Shown here piece by piece: positions 1 through 9,044 of a stretch of 64,000 nt of DNA. Origin of the DNA: Mumia sp050632745 (GTDB lineage Bacteria; Actinomycetota; Actinomycetes; Propionibacteriales; Nocardioidaceae). The stretch is from assembly GCF_050632745.1 (NCBI RefSeq), contig NZ_JBODSD010000002.1, forward strand, positions 248,001-312,000, given 5' to 3'. Position 1 is the first letter of the stretch. Each line of letters begins with the position of its first letter. The translations under genes and the position numbers were made by a program. The notes beneath the pieces were generated by a model that searched no databases, was not told where the DNA came from, and saw nothing but the letters and a program-made list of their open reading frames with translations.

Positions 1-726
1 CCGGATGCGCTCGGCCCACGTCTGAAGCCGCCGCGCCGAGTAGCCGCCGTGGTAGAGCACGGTGTGCCCGTGCAGCCGGACGTAGGCGAACGAGGCGGTC
101 CGGTGCTCGACCGTCGGCCACCGACCCGCGCCGTCGGAGACCACGAGGGCCACGCGGTGCCGCCGCAGGACGTCCACGACCTCGTCCAGCCCCTCGCGCG
201 ACCGCACCTCCACGGCGTGCTGGAGCCGCCGCTGCGATCCCTCGGCGGTGTCCGGGAGCCAGACCCGTTCGCCGCTGATCTGGGACCCGTGGCCGCGGGC
301 CAGCTCCACCGCCTCGCCGTACGTGCGCGGGAGCCTGGCACAGAACGCGTCCAGCGCGTCCGGCGTCGGCGCGCCCTGGGCCGGGAGCTGCCAGAGCATC
401 GGTCCGAGCTTCTCGCGCAGCACCAGCACGCCGGACGCGAGGAAGGTCGCCAGCGGCTCCTCGGGGTTGCGCAGGCGAAGGAGGTGCGTGAGCAGCCGGC
501 TGCCCTTGACGGCGAACCGGAAGCCGCGGGGAGTCTCCGCGTACCAGCGCGCGTACGTCGTGGGTCGCTGCAGCCGGTAGAAGCTGGCGTTGACCTCGAT
601 GGCGGTCATCCGCTCCGCGGCGTACGCGAGCTCGTCCGCCTGCCGCACCCCGGCCGGGTAGAAGTCGCCGCGCCACGACGCGTAGCTCCACCCGGAGATC
701 CCGACTCGCACGCGCGGCGTCGCCAT
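1..726 (-). CDS. DUF72 family protein, C-terminus cut by window edge
   Basis: The reverse-strand frame is open to the left edge, leaving the N-terminal 242 residues. It begins MATPRVRVGISGWSYASWRG and continues with a FYP block, the classic start of DUF72 (YecE-like) TIM-barrel proteins; EVNASFYRL and FRFAVKGSRLLTH are also family-typical. The visible end (YARLHG-like then SARRLQTWAERI) matches the late family region, so probably only some tens of residues are missing. The ATG at 724-726 is preceded by a GTGGAG ribosome site. Function of the family is not established. It is divergent from the crotonase gene across 67 bases. Confidence 0.85.
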   Translation of the reverse strand, partial: MATPRVRVGISGWSYASWRGDFYPAGVRQADELAYAAERMTAIEVNASFYRLQRPTTYARWYAETPRGFRFAVKGSRLLTHLLRLRNPEEPLATFLASGVLVLREKLGPMLWQLPAQGAPTPDALDAFCARLPRTYGEAVELARGHGSQISGERVWLPDTAEGSQRRLQHAVEVRSREGLDEVVDVLRRHRVALVVSDGAGRWPTVEHRTASFAYVRLHGHTVLYHGGYSARRLQTWAERIR

Positions 727-793
727 CACTCCACGCTAGCCGCGCGCAGGCCCCACGACAGGAGGCGACACCGGCCCGCTACCGCTGAGTAAC

Positions 794-1609
794 ATGTGCG
801 CCATGCCTGAACCTCGCGTCCTCCTCGACATCGCCGGCCCCGTCGCCACCGTGACGCTCAACCGCCCCGAGAAGCTCAACGGCGTCGACATCGCGATGCT
901 GCGCGAGCTCGTCTCCACGGCCCGGGAGGTGCGCGCCGACCGCAGCGTCCGTGCGGTCGTCCTGCGCGGCGCGGGCGACGCGTTCTGCGCCGGTCTCGAC
1001 TTCGGGTCGGTGATGCGCAGCCCCGCGACGATCGCCCGCTCGTTCGTCCCGAACCCGCTGCGCGGCCAGAACCTCTTCCAGCACGCGGTCTGGACCTGGC
1101 GGGAGCTGCCGGTTCCGGTCGTCGCCGTCGTGCACGGCTACTGCTACGGCGCCGGGCTGCAGCTCGCCACCGCCGCGGACTTCCGGTTCAGCACGCCCGA
1201 CGCGCGGTGGTCGGTGCTCGAGGCGAAGTGGGGTCTCGTCCCCGACATGAGCGGCACGGTCAGCCTGCGCGAGCTCGTCGGCGGCGACGTGGCCCGTCGT
1301 CTCACGATGACCGGCGAGGTGGTCGACGGGTCGACGGCCCACGCGTACGGCCTCGTGTCCGGCGTCGCGGACGACCCCGGCGTCCCGGCCGAGGAGCTGA
1401 TCGCCCAGATCGTGTCCCGCTCCCCCGACGCGGTCGCGGCGTCGAAGGCGCTCCTCAACCGCACGCGCCACGCCTCGCCGCGCCGGGCGTTCGCGGTCGA
1501 GCGCCGTCTCCAGCTCGCGATGCTCGCGGCCAAGAACACCGCGATCGCCCGCGCCGCCAACGCGAAGAAGGAGACACCGGCGTTCGTCGACCGCACCTTC
1601 GGGCGCTGA
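794..1609 (+). CDS. Crotonase/enoyl-CoA hydratase family protein
   Basis: This 271-residue protein has the crotonase fold: VATVTLNRPEKLNG near the N-terminus, the CoA-binding GDAFCAGLDF segment (about 61-70) and the oxyanion glycine region VVHGYCYGAGLQLA (about 112-125). Of the two glutamates that catalyse water addition in classical hydratases, the second is plausible (Glu143 in LEAKWGLVPD) but the first position is Gln123. It may therefore be an isomerase, thioesterase or other crotonase member rather than a hydratase. The start may be ATG 794 or ATG 803. It precedes the MFS gene by 55 bases and may share its transcript. Confidence 0.85.
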   Translation: MCAMPEPRVLLDIAGPVATVTLNRPEKLNGVDIAMLRELVSTAREVRADRSVRAVVLRGAGDAFCAGLDFGSVMRSPATIARSFVPNPLRGQNLFQHAVWTWRELPVPVVAVVHGYCYGAGLQLATAADFRFSTPDARWSVLEAKWGLVPDMSGTVSLRELVGGDVARRLTMTGEVVDGSTAHAYGLVSGVADDPGVPAEELIAQIVSRSPDAVAASKALLNRTRHASPRRAFAVERRLQLAMLAAKNTAIARAANAKKETPAFVDRTFGR

Positions 1610-1664
1610 CGTAGCATCGTCTGGCTCCGGGCGTCGGCTCGAGCGCATCCCCAGGAGGACCCCG

Positions 1665-3116
1665 GTGCGTACCCCCAAGGCCGTCGGCGGCATCGTCGGC
1701 GCGCTGTTCTTCGTCGAGCTCGTGAGCGGCATGCTGCAGGGCTACTACACGCCTCTGATGACCGACATCGCGCGCAACCTCGGCATCCACGACGCCGACG
1801 TCAACTGGTTCGAGGCGGCGCAGCTGCTGGTCTCGGCGATGCTCGTGCCGGTGCTGTCCAAGCTCGGGGACCTGTACGGCCACCGCCGGCTGCTCCTGAT
1901 CGCGGCCGTCGTCACCGCCGTCTCGACGTGGGGCATCGCGTTCGCTCCCGGGTTCGGGTCGTACCTCGTCTTCTGGGCCGCGCAGGGCATCTTCACGGTC
2001 TGGCTCCCGCTCGAGGTCGCGCTGATCCACATCCGCTCGGCGCGGGAGGCCGACCCGGCCGCGACGACGCGGCGCGCGACCGGGATCATCGTGGCCGCCC
2101 TCCAGGCCGGCGCGATCTTCGGCGCCCTGAGCGCGGGGCTGTTCGACTCGGTGTTCGACGGCGACCTCGTGCTGGTGCTCTCCGTTCCCGCGGTGGCGAC
2201 GACGCTCGTCGTCCTGGTCGTCGTCCGCTGGGTCCCCGACGTCCACCACCGCAGCGCCGGGAGGGTCGACCTGGTCGGGGCCGGGCTCCTGAGCACCAGT
2301 CTGCTGCTGGTGGTCGGTGGCCTCATGCTCGTCCGCGTCGACGGGCTCGCCTCCCCGTGGCCCTGGCTGACGTTCGCGCTGGGACTCGTCCTCCTCGTCC
2401 CGTTCGTGCGCCAGGAGAAGCGCCACCCCGACCCGCTCATCGACCTCGCGGTGATGCGCCGGTCGTCGATGTGGCCGGTCCAGCTCACCGCGCTGCTGTT
2501 CGGGGTGAGCATCCTGGGTGCCCAGATCCCGCTGTCGACGTTCGCGCGCACCGACCCCGACGAGTACGGCTACGGGCTCGGCCTGTCCGCGAGCGGCGTC
2601 GCCCCGGTGATCGGTCTCTACGTCCTCTCGCTGCTCGTCGGCGCCGCCCTCTTCGCGCGCGTGTCCGCGGCCCTCACCCCGCGTCGTACGCTCATCGGCG
2701 CCGCGACGCTGGTCGGGATCGGCTACCTCGGCCTCCTGCTGCTCCACGACTCGCTCCCTGAGGTCGTCCTCTGCATGGCGACGGCCGGCCTCGGCTCGGG
2801 TGCCCTCGTCGCGGCTCTCCCCGCAGCCGCCGCCTCGGCGGCACCGCCCGGCGGCACCGCCGTCGCCACCGGCCTCACCAACACCACCAAGACGCTGGGA
2901 GGCGCCTTCGCGTCGAGCGTGTTCGCCCTCGCTCTCGCCTCGGGCGGCACCGTGGACCCCGACGTCACGGCCGCGCCGCTGCACGGGTACGTGACCGTCT
3001 GGGCGATCTGCGGCGTGACCGCCCTGATCGCGGCCGCCTGCCTCGTCGTCGTCCCCCGCGGCGCCTTCTCGCACCAACCCGTGTCCACACCCACCACCCC
3101 GCAGGAGCAGCCATGA
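1665..3116 (+). CDS. MFS transporter, DHA2/EmrB-like
   Basis: A 483-residue integral membrane protein with about 14 hydrophobic segments, the usual size for the 14-helix DHA2 drug:proton antiporter group. The loop between helices 2 and 3 reads KLGDLYGHRRLL, the MFS A motif (GxLxDRxGRR-like). The GTG start has AGGAGG seven bases upstream. The C-terminal half carries the glycine- and proline-rich stretches typical of the second bundle. Its last four bases overlap the ATG of the M20 peptidase gene, so the two are likely translated together; a shared substrate, such as export of a peptide-like product, is only inference. The transported compound cannot be read from sequence. Confidence 0.85.
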   Translation: MRTPKAVGGIVGALFFVELVSGMLQGYYTPLMTDIARNLGIHDADVNWFEAAQLLVSAMLVPVLSKLGDLYGHRRLLLIAAVVTAVSTWGIAFAPGFGSYLVFWAAQGIFTVWLPLEVALIHIRSAREADPAATTRRATGIIVAALQAGAIFGALSAGLFDSVFDGDLVLVLSVPAVATTLVVLVVVRWVPDVHHRSAGRVDLVGAGLLSTSLLLVVGGLMLVRVDGLASPWPWLTFALGLVLLVPFVRQEKRHPDPLIDLAVMRRSSMWPVQLTALLFGVSILGAQIPLSTFARTDPDEYGYGLGLSASGVAPVIGLYVLSLLVGAALFARVSAALTPRRTLIGAATLVGIGYLGLLLLHDSLPEVVLCMATAGLGSGALVAALPAAAASAAPPGGTAVATGLTNTTKTLGGAFASSVFALALASGGTVDPDVTAAPLHGYVTVWAICGVTALIAAACLVVVPRGAFSHQPVSTPTTPQEQP

Positions 3117-4426
3117 GCAGCGCCGCCGAGCACCTGTCCGCCCTGATCCGCTGCCGCACGGTCTCGTCGCGCGACGCCGACGAGGTCGACCAGGCGGAGT
3201 TCGAGCGGTTCCGCCGCACGTTCGCCGACCTCTACCCGCGACTGCACGCCGAGACCGAGCTGACCCGGATCGGCGGCGGACTGCTCTACCGCTGGCGCGG
3301 GCGGTCCGACGCGCGGCCGATCGTGCTGATGGCGCACTACGACGTCGTCCCCGTCGTCGTGGAGGACTGGAGCCGCGACCCGTTCGGCGGCGAGATCGCC
3401 GACGGCGCCGTGCACGGACGCGGCGCGCTCGACGACAAGGGTCACCTCGTCGCCGTCGCGGAGGCGGTCGAGTCCCTCCTCGCCGAGGGCTTCGTGCCGG
3501 CGCACGACGTCTACCTGAGCTTCGGCGACACCGAGGAGATCTCGGGCGAGACCGCGAAGGCGATCGCCGCCCACCTGACCTCCGAAGGCGTCGTCCCGTG
3601 GCTGGTGAACGACGAGGGCGGCGCCGTCGTCCAGGGGGCGTTCCCGGGAGTGAAGCCGCAGACGGCCATGATCGGCGTCAGCGAGAAGGGCGTGCTCGAC
3701 GTCCTGCTCGAGACGACCGACGCGGGTGGCCACGCGTCGACGCCGACGCGTCGTGGGGCGACCGCACGCCTCGCGCGGGCGATCGTGCGGATCGACGACC
3801 ACCCGTTCCCCGCTCGTCTCTCGCGGCCCATCGTCGAGATGCTCGCCGCGATCGCGCCGCACACTCCCCCGCCGCTGCGCCAGGTCCTGGCCAACGCCGA
3901 CCGCGTCAACAAGCCGCTGGCCCAGGTGCTGTCGAAGGTCGGCGCCGAGACCAACGCGATCGTGCGCACCACCACCACGACGACGCAGCTCTCCGGCAGC
4001 CCCGGCGCGAACGTGATCGCGTCGCGGGCGTGGGCGAACGTCAACATCCGCATCGCGGTCGGCGAGACGGTGACCTCGGTGATCGAACGCCTCCGGTCGG
4101 TGATCGGGGACGACTCGGTCGCGGTGAGCGTGCGTGAGGGCAGCGACCCGGCACCGGTCTCGCGCACGGACAACGAGGCGTTCGCGCTGCTGTGCACGGC
4201 CGTCGCCGAGACCTACCCCGACGCGGTCGTCGTGCCGTACGTCCAGACCGGGGCCACCGACAGCCGCCACTTCGCGGTGTCGAGCGACTCGGTCTACCGG
4301 TTCTCGCCGTTCACGATGACGAAGGAGCAGCGGGCCAGCATCCACACGTCCGACGAGCTCCTCCACGTCGAGGACCTCGAGCGGGGCATCGCGTTCTTCC
4401 GGACGCTGGTCCGCAGCCACTCCTGA
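3113..4426 (+). CDS. M20 family metallopeptidase/deacylase
   Basis: A 437-residue M20 zinc hydrolase. Metal and catalytic motifs are in order: AHYDVVPV with His75 and Asp77, GRGALDDKG with the bridging Asp near 107, GDTEEISG with the catalytic Glu pair near 141-142, and a late metal His in ATDSRHF. The dimerisation (lid) domain interrupts between roughly 180 and 300. Overall organisation resembles carboxypeptidase S/PM20D1-like enzymes that cleave or form N-acyl amino acids or dipeptides. No signal peptide is seen, so it is cytoplasmic. Translation is coupled to the upstream MFS gene by an ATGA overlap. Substrate unknown. Confidence 0.88.
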   Translation: MSSAAEHLSALIRCRTVSSRDADEVDQAEFERFRRTFADLYPRLHAETELTRIGGGLLYRWRGRSDARPIVLMAHYDVVPVVVEDWSRDPFGGEIADGAVHGRGALDDKGHLVAVAEAVESLLAEGFVPAHDVYLSFGDTEEISGETAKAIAAHLTSEGVVPWLVNDEGGAVVQGAFPGVKPQTAMIGVSEKGVLDVLLETTDAGGHASTPTRRGATARLARAIVRIDDHPFPARLSRPIVEMLAAIAPHTPPPLRQVLANADRVNKPLAQVLSKVGAETNAIVRTTTTTTQLSGSPGANVIASRAWANVNIRIAVGETVTSVIERLRSVIGDDSVAVSVREGSDPAPVSRTDNEAFALLCTAVAETYPDAVVVPYVQTGATDSRHFAVSSDSVYRFSPFTMTKEQRASIHTSDELLHVEDLERGIAFFRTLVRSHS

Positions 4427-4450
4427 GCCGTCGCCGCACCGGCGTACGGC
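4427..4450. terminator. Bidirectional terminator hairpin
   Basis: The 24 bases between the convergent stop codons of the M20 and peroxidase genes form one hairpin: GCCGT-CGCCG pairs with CGGCG-T-ACGGC around a CAC loop, with a single bulged T. The hairpin fills the whole gap. There is no T-run, which is common for actinobacterial terminators. Confidence 0.6.
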
Positions 4451-6040
4451 TCACGCCTCCTTCGCGAACCGCAGCAGCTGCGGCAGGTCGAACGAGCCGT
4501 CGTCACGCGCCATCGGCGCCTGCGGCGTCCAGTTGGGCTCGACGCTGAGGTACGACAGCGGGTCCTCGTTGAGCATGCCCAGCAGCACCTCGGCGACGAT
4601 CCGCCCGCCGACGGGCCCGAGCGTCTTGCCCTCGGCGAGGACCTCCGCCTCCTTGAGGATGTAGAACCACAGCGGCGGGTGCATCCTCAGGTCCTCCCCG
4701 AGGTCGCCGATGCCGAGCGTGTCCGCGTCCAGCGGCTCGATGCCCATGGCGCGCGCCACGGTGTTGCCGGCCGGCAGACCGAGGGCGACGCCGCGCTGCA
4801 GGTTGCGCTCGGCGAGCGCGTGCGGCGGGAACGCGGCCACGGACAGCGGCAGGTCGGCGAGCGGCCGTGCCAGCTGGGTGTCGATCGGCAGCGACGCCTG
4901 CGGCGTGGTCCCGGAGCCCGGCATGTCGACCAGGAACTTCCACTCGACCGCCCACTGCGGAGGCAGCCGGCGGAAGCCGTTGAGGTTCGACAGCTCGTCG
5001 GGCGGCAGCTCGGGACCGAAGATCGGGATCGGCCCCTGGTTGCCGCGCGCGTTCCGGACGAAGTCGTTGATGTGGTAGCGACCGCGGATCATCGAGTGCC
5101 CGAACCGGTACGCCGCCACCGCGAACTCGACCGGGATGTAGGCGTCGTTCGCGGGCTTGTAGAACTGGAACGTGGGGCGTACGAGGGCGATCGTCGACCC
5201 GTTCGGGTCGGACACGTACGTCTCCGTGCGGAGGATGTCGTCGACGACGGCCTTGCCGACGATCCGCTCGAGGAAGTCGTGCACGACGACCCACTGGTAG
5301 TGCCAGCGGACCAGACGCTGCGTCTCCTTGAACGCGTCGTCACCGGTGAGCGGCGTCGTCGACCCCACCACGTCCGCGACCCGGTTGTGGAACTGCAGCA
5401 TCGACAGGTGGAGCTGCGACACGAGCAGGTTCTCGTCGTTGCGCGGGTCCCCGATGAGGGCGCGGCCGAAGAACACCTCCTGACCGTCGCGCTGCCGGGG
5501 GTCGTTGCGGGGCAGGTCCGGCCCGGCACCGCTGGTCTCGCCCGGCACGACGCCGACGTCCTCGCCGAGACGCATCTTGGTGACCGGTCCCGAGTCGTCG
5601 TAGAGGTACGGCTGGTCCGCCGGCCCGCGTCCGTACAGGGAGTCGAGGTCGAAGCGCGGCGTACGGAAGTTGTGCAGCGCGTCCGGGTCGTTCTGGCGCC
5701 GCAGGCTCGACACCGGGTCGAACGTGATGTCGTGGTCCACGAACTGCCCGAAGTAGGTGTAGCCGGACGGGATGTCGGGGTTCTCGGCGGCGGGCGGCCC
5801 GGCCGGCTCGACCATGCGCTGGGCCAGGGCTGTCATGTCGTCGGCGGTGTGCTCGAACACCGGCAGGTGCCGGAACATCCTGCCGAAGCGCCCCGTCTTG
5901 AACGACGACGACGGGATCACGTCGACGCCGCGCTGGGGCGTCCCGTGGTGGACCGGCTTCGTCGGCGTGGTCGGCTCGGGCGCCGGCGTCGGCTGGGGCT
6001 CCTCGCCGGTGGAGGTCTCGTGCCCGATGGTGGTTGCCAT
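4451..6040 (-). CDS. Animal-type haem peroxidase family protein
   Basis: A 529-residue member of the animal haem peroxidase (XPO) superfamily found scattered in bacteria. The distal haem signature FGQFVDHDITFDP holds the distal His103 and the preceding Asp102 that can bond covalently to haem; the later RFGHSMIRGRYHIN block carries the proximal histidine. The first 35 residues are proline- and threonine-rich, with no signal peptide or lipobox, so it appears cytoplasmic or exported by an unknown route. It is a single gene with a 143-base leader containing a 10-base inverted repeat. Physiological role unknown; related bacterial proteins oxidise halides, catechols or peroxides. Confidence 0.88.
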   Translation of the reverse strand: MATTIGHETSTGEEPQPTPAPEPTTPTKPVHHGTPQRGVDVIPSSSFKTGRFGRMFRHLPVFEHTADDMTALAQRMVEPAGPPAAENPDIPSGYTYFGQFVDHDITFDPVSSLRRQNDPDALHNFRTPRFDLDSLYGRGPADQPYLYDDSGPVTKMRLGEDVGVVPGETSGAGPDLPRNDPRQRDGQEVFFGRALIGDPRNDENLLVSQLHLSMLQFHNRVADVVGSTTPLTGDDAFKETQRLVRWHYQWVVVHDFLERIVGKAVVDDILRTETYVSDPNGSTIALVRPTFQFYKPANDAYIPVEFAVAAYRFGHSMIRGRYHINDFVRNARGNQGPIPIFGPELPPDELSNLNGFRRLPPQWAVEWKFLVDMPGSGTTPQASLPIDTQLARPLADLPLSVAAFPPHALAERNLQRGVALGLPAGNTVARAMGIEPLDADTLGIGDLGEDLRMHPPLWFYILKEAEVLAEGKTLGPVGGRIVAEVLLGMLNEDPLSYLSVEPNWTPQAPMARDDGSFDLPQLLRFAKEA

Positions 6041-6049
6041 GGTGGTCTC

Positions 6050-6131
6050 CTCGCGTGAGTGGGTTCCCGCCGGCGCTACGGCGGCGGCGATGGCAGCGGT
6101 CGGGGCGCACCACCCACGAGCCTCACGCGAG
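6050..6131. repeat. 10-base inverted repeat upstream of peroxidase gene
   Basis: CTCGCGTGAG at 6050-6059 is the exact reverse complement of CTCACGCGAG at 6122-6131. Both lie in the leader of the peroxidase gene. They could close a large RNA stem or be two regulator half-sites; chance in GC-rich DNA is possible. Confidence 0.3.
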
Positions 6132-6183
6132 CCGAGGGTCAGGGACGAAAGGATTGCAATCGGACGTTTCGGACATCGCCCGA

Positions 6184-7212
6184 TCAGCCGCGCCGGGACT
6201 CTCCCACCAGGTCCTCGGCCAAGGCCTGCGTGATCTCCTCGTACGGGAGGCCGCAGCCCAGCAGGTAGTGCAGCTTCGTGTACGCCGCCTCGACCGTCAT
6301 CGCGCCGCAGCTCACCACGCCGCCCTCGACGAGCGCGCGCCCGGCGCCGTAGCGGCCGAGGTCGACCTCTGCCGCCGGCGTCTGGCTGACCGCGACGACC
6401 GGGATCCTGGCCTCCGCGAGGGCTGCGAGCCGCGCCTCGGCGAGCGGGTCGGTGGGTGCCGTCCCCCCGCCGAACACGCGGAGCACGACGCCCGCCGGCT
6501 CCCGGGACCAGGTCAGCTGGTCGTGCCAGTGCTCGAGCGTGACGGTCGCGAGGGCGACGAAGCGGTCGGCGTCGTACCCGTGGAAGCGTCCGACCGGCAG
6601 GAGCGTGGACCGTCGCGTGCTGGTGCCGGGCTCCCCGGCGAAGCCGTCGAGGTCGGTCGTCGAGCGCTTCCAGACGGTGGCCGCGGCGAGGATCCGGCCC
6701 GCGAACGCGAGCGAGACACCCGACGGTCCCGACACGGCCGCGTCGAGGGCGAGCCGCAGGTTGTCGGCGACGTCGGTGCCCGGCTCGCGCGGTCCGCGCT
6801 GGGCGCCGGTGAGCACGACGGGGCGGGGCGCATCGGCCAGCGCGTACGAGAGCGCACCGGCACTGAAGGCCATGCTGTCCGTGCCGTGCACGAGGACGAC
6901 GCCCGCCACGGACGGGAGCGCGGCGCGGATCTGACGGTGCCAGCGGGTCCAGTCCTCAGGGCCCATCTCGGCACTGTCGCGCAGGGGCAGGTCGAGGACG
7001 AGCTCGGCCGGGACCCGGTGGACCGCCGCCCACCCGTCGACGACACCGCGCAGCACGTCCACGCCCTCGGCGCTGACCTCGAGACCCCCTCCGGCACCGC
7101 GCGCCATCGTCGCCGTGCCCCCGCTGACGATCACCAGGACACCGCGCTGACCAGCGAGCCCCGGGGCCGTCGGGGCGGGGGCCCGGCCGGCGGAGGGCGC
7201 GGAGTCGGTCAC
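6184..7212 (-). CDS. L-asparaginase, type I/II fold
   Basis: Hydrolyses L-asparagine to aspartate and ammonia. The GTG at 7210-7212 gives 342 residues. The first catalytic threonine is Thr33 in VSGGTATM, and the second triad lies in LVHGTDSM with Thr111 and Asp112; WKRSTTD later supplies the usual lysine region. The first motif differs from the common TGGTIA by Ser and Ala/Thr, which may alter activity. No signal peptide is present, suggesting a cytoplasmic enzyme. The start overlaps the stop of the upstream membrane protein gene as GTGA, with a GGGGAGG ribosome site inside that gene, so the two are translationally coupled. Confidence 0.9.
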   Translation of the reverse strand: MTDSAPSAGRAPAPTAPGLAGQRGVLVIVSGGTATMARGAGGGLEVSAEGVDVLRGVVDGWAAVHRVPAELVLDLPLRDSAEMGPEDWTRWHRQIRAALPSVAGVVLVHGTDSMAFSAGALSYALADAPRPVVLTGAQRGPREPGTDVADNLRLALDAAVSGPSGVSLAFAGRILAAATVWKRSTTDLDGFAGEPGTSTRRSTLLPVGRFHGYDADRFVALATVTLEHWHDQLTWSREPAGVVLRVFGGGTAPTDPLAEARLAALAEARIPVVAVSQTPAAEVDLGRYGAGRALVEGGVVSCGAMTVEAAYTKLHYLLGCGLPYEEITQALAEDLVGESRRG

Positions 7213-8321
7213 GGCGCTGAGGCTACCTCCCCCTGGCGCACCACACCCGTCCGCACGTCGAGGACCGGCCGGTAGCGGTCGTACAGGGTCACGACGAGCG
7301 TGAGCAGGAAGACGAAGAAGAAGCCGGCCGCGAGGAAGAACTCGTCGTTGGTGGGGACGAGGAAGTTCGCCGCGTAGACCAGCCCGATGTTGACCAGCGA
7401 CAGCACGACGAAGGTCGCCAGCACCGAGTCCCAGCCACCACCGCGGCGCGCGCTCCAGAGGCCGATCGTCGAGTTGACCACGATGAGCACGGCGCAGCTG
7501 ATCGCGATCTCGACCGGCGTCGCGGTGACGCTCGGGACGATGTTGGCGATGATGATGCTGACCAGCGCCACGACGACGATCTTCTCCAGGAGACGCGCGT
7601 CGAACACCTTGCCGCGCGCCACCCGGAGCGCGGCACGCTCGCGCTCCTCGTCGATCTCTGCCGGGATCGGCTCCGCGGCGACCTGCCAGGTGTGGTCGGC
7701 CGGCGCGAGCCGCGGGCGTACGACGAACCAGAACACCGCCGCCAGCGCGAGGATCGCCAGCACCATCGCGGGCGTGAACCACGCGACGTCGCGCATCGTG
7801 TCGGTGAGGTCGAGCTTGAAGACGTGGATCCAGGCCTCCTGGGGGAGCTTGATGAAGACCCAGATCGCGGCCGCCGCGAGGATCCACCACCGCATCGAGA
7901 ACCGCTTCGGGTCCCACCGCAGACGCACGATCTCGTAGAAGATGAAGAAGTACTCGAAGGTGTTCGGGAAGATCAGCAGGAGCCAGCGGTGCTCGCCACC
8001 GGTCAGCTCGAAGATCGTCGTCCCGACGAGCCGGTAGAAGAACAGGAACCGCGCCACCTCGAACGCCGGACGGCTGGTCCAGTTGCGCATCGTCGCGACG
8101 TAGGCGAGCGCCAGGTAGTAGATGTCGAGCGCCTTGTCGTAGCTCTGGTAGTACGTGAGGTCGAGCGACGTGAAGGTCTGGAAGACCGTCTGGTCGACCC
8201 CGTCGAGCAGCATGCACGCGACGATCCCCGGCAACGGGAACTTGAAGATGAACAGCGGCACCAGCAGCCGCGCCGCCACGACCCCCCAGAAGACGACCTG
8301 GTCGACAGAGTCTCCACCCAT
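7209..8321 (-). CDS. Unknown multi-pass membrane protein
   Basis: A 370-residue protein with eight or more hydrophobic helices, split by a charged loop around residues 205-235 (EEIDEERERAALRVARGK-like). It is rich in aromatic residues in the first half (FTSLDLTYYQSYDKALDIYY). I do not recognise a family with a known role. The ATG at 8321 is chosen because GGAAGGGA stands seven bases upstream; an in-frame start 42 bases earlier lacks this. It lies 60 bases after the siderophore operon on the same strand and overlaps asparaginase by four bases, so it may be read through from the des operon, but a function in siderophore transport is speculation. Confidence 0.75.
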   Translation of the reverse strand: MGGDSVDQVVFWGVVAARLLVPLFIFKFPLPGIVACMLLDGVDQTVFQTFTSLDLTYYQSYDKALDIYYLALAYVATMRNWTSRPAFEVARFLFFYRLVGTTIFELTGGEHRWLLLIFPNTFEYFFIFYEIVRLRWDPKRFSMRWWILAAAAIWVFIKLPQEAWIHVFKLDLTDTMRDVAWFTPAMVLAILALAAVFWFVVRPRLAPADHTWQVAAEPIPAEIDEERERAALRVARGKVFDARLLEKIVVVALVSIIIANIVPSVTATPVEIAISCAVLIVVNSTIGLWSARRGGGWDSVLATFVVLSLVNIGLVYAANFLVPTNDEFFLAAGFFFVFLLTLVVTLYDRYRPVLDVRTGVVRQGEVASAP

Positions 8322-8381
8322 GCGCACTTCCCTTCCAACGGGTGCGCAACCGTGCGCCGCCACCGTGCCGCGGACGAGATC

Positions 8382-9044
8382 CTAGCCGTGCGGATCGCCG
8401 GTGAGTCCCTCTTGGCGCACCGGCGCGCCGCCGAGCTCGCCGGTGGCTCGCGCCAGGAGCAGGTCGGCGCGCTCGCGGCCGAGAAAGGCCAGCCGCGCGG
8501 TCTTGTCCGGGAGCACGATCTCGGGGCCCAGCGCGAAGCCCAGCATGTCGAGGATCGCGAGAGCGCGGGCGTTGCCCACGTCGGGCTCCACGACGATCCT
8601 CTGAGCGCTCGGCGGACCGAGCACGAAGGCCACGATCGTGCGCACCAGGACCGCCCACTGCTGCTCGCGCGTCCCCACCTGCTCACCGAGGAAGAAGTGG
8701 AGGCCCACGTCGCCCGGCGCGGGGTGGTAGCACTCCCCCACCGGATCGTGCTCGGGGACGTACGTCTGCAGCAGCGCGAAGGGCACCTCGTCGCGGCACA
8801 CCAGGAACGCGTGGTGCGTGGCGAGCCCGTCGACGTACGCGTACAGGTCGCGCAGCTCGTCGGCCGTCAGGGCCTCCAGCCCCCAGAAGCGGGCCCGCGG
8901 CGCCGTCACCCACCGATGGATCGTGGCGAGGTCGCCCTCCGGGTCGAGCACGCGGACGGTGACGGCCCCGAAGCCGTCGACGGCGTCGCGGTGGACGGTC
9001 TCCCCTGGTGCGCCGGTGATCAGGCGGTCGGAGACGGCGGTCAC
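8382..9044 (-). CDS. Second siderophore-type GNAT acetyltransferase
   Basis: A 220-residue acyl-CoA N-acyltransferase of the group used on hydroxylated diamines (IucB/DesC-like). It is paralogous to the desC product in this operon: both contain a PGDxG(L/M)H block, a VVEPDVxN block and a final DKxARL segment, but it is 26 residues longer and well diverged. The GTG start (9042-9044) overlaps the acylase stop as GTGA. A second acyltransferase would let the pathway put two different acyl groups on N-hydroxycadaverine or end-cap the chain. An accessory acetyltransferase beside an amidase has, as I recall, been noted in some des clusters under the name desH; this should be verified. Confidence 0.82.
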   Translation of the reverse strand: MTAVSDRLITGAPGETVHRDAVDGFGAVTVRVLDPEGDLATIHRWVTAPRARFWGLEALTADELRDLYAYVDGLATHHAFLVCRDEVPFALLQTYVPEHDPVGECYHPAPGDVGLHFFLGEQVGTREQQWAVLVRTIVAFVLGPPSAQRIVVEPDVGNARALAILDMLGFALGPEIVLPDKTARLAFLGRERADLLLARATGELGGAPVRQEGLTGDPHG

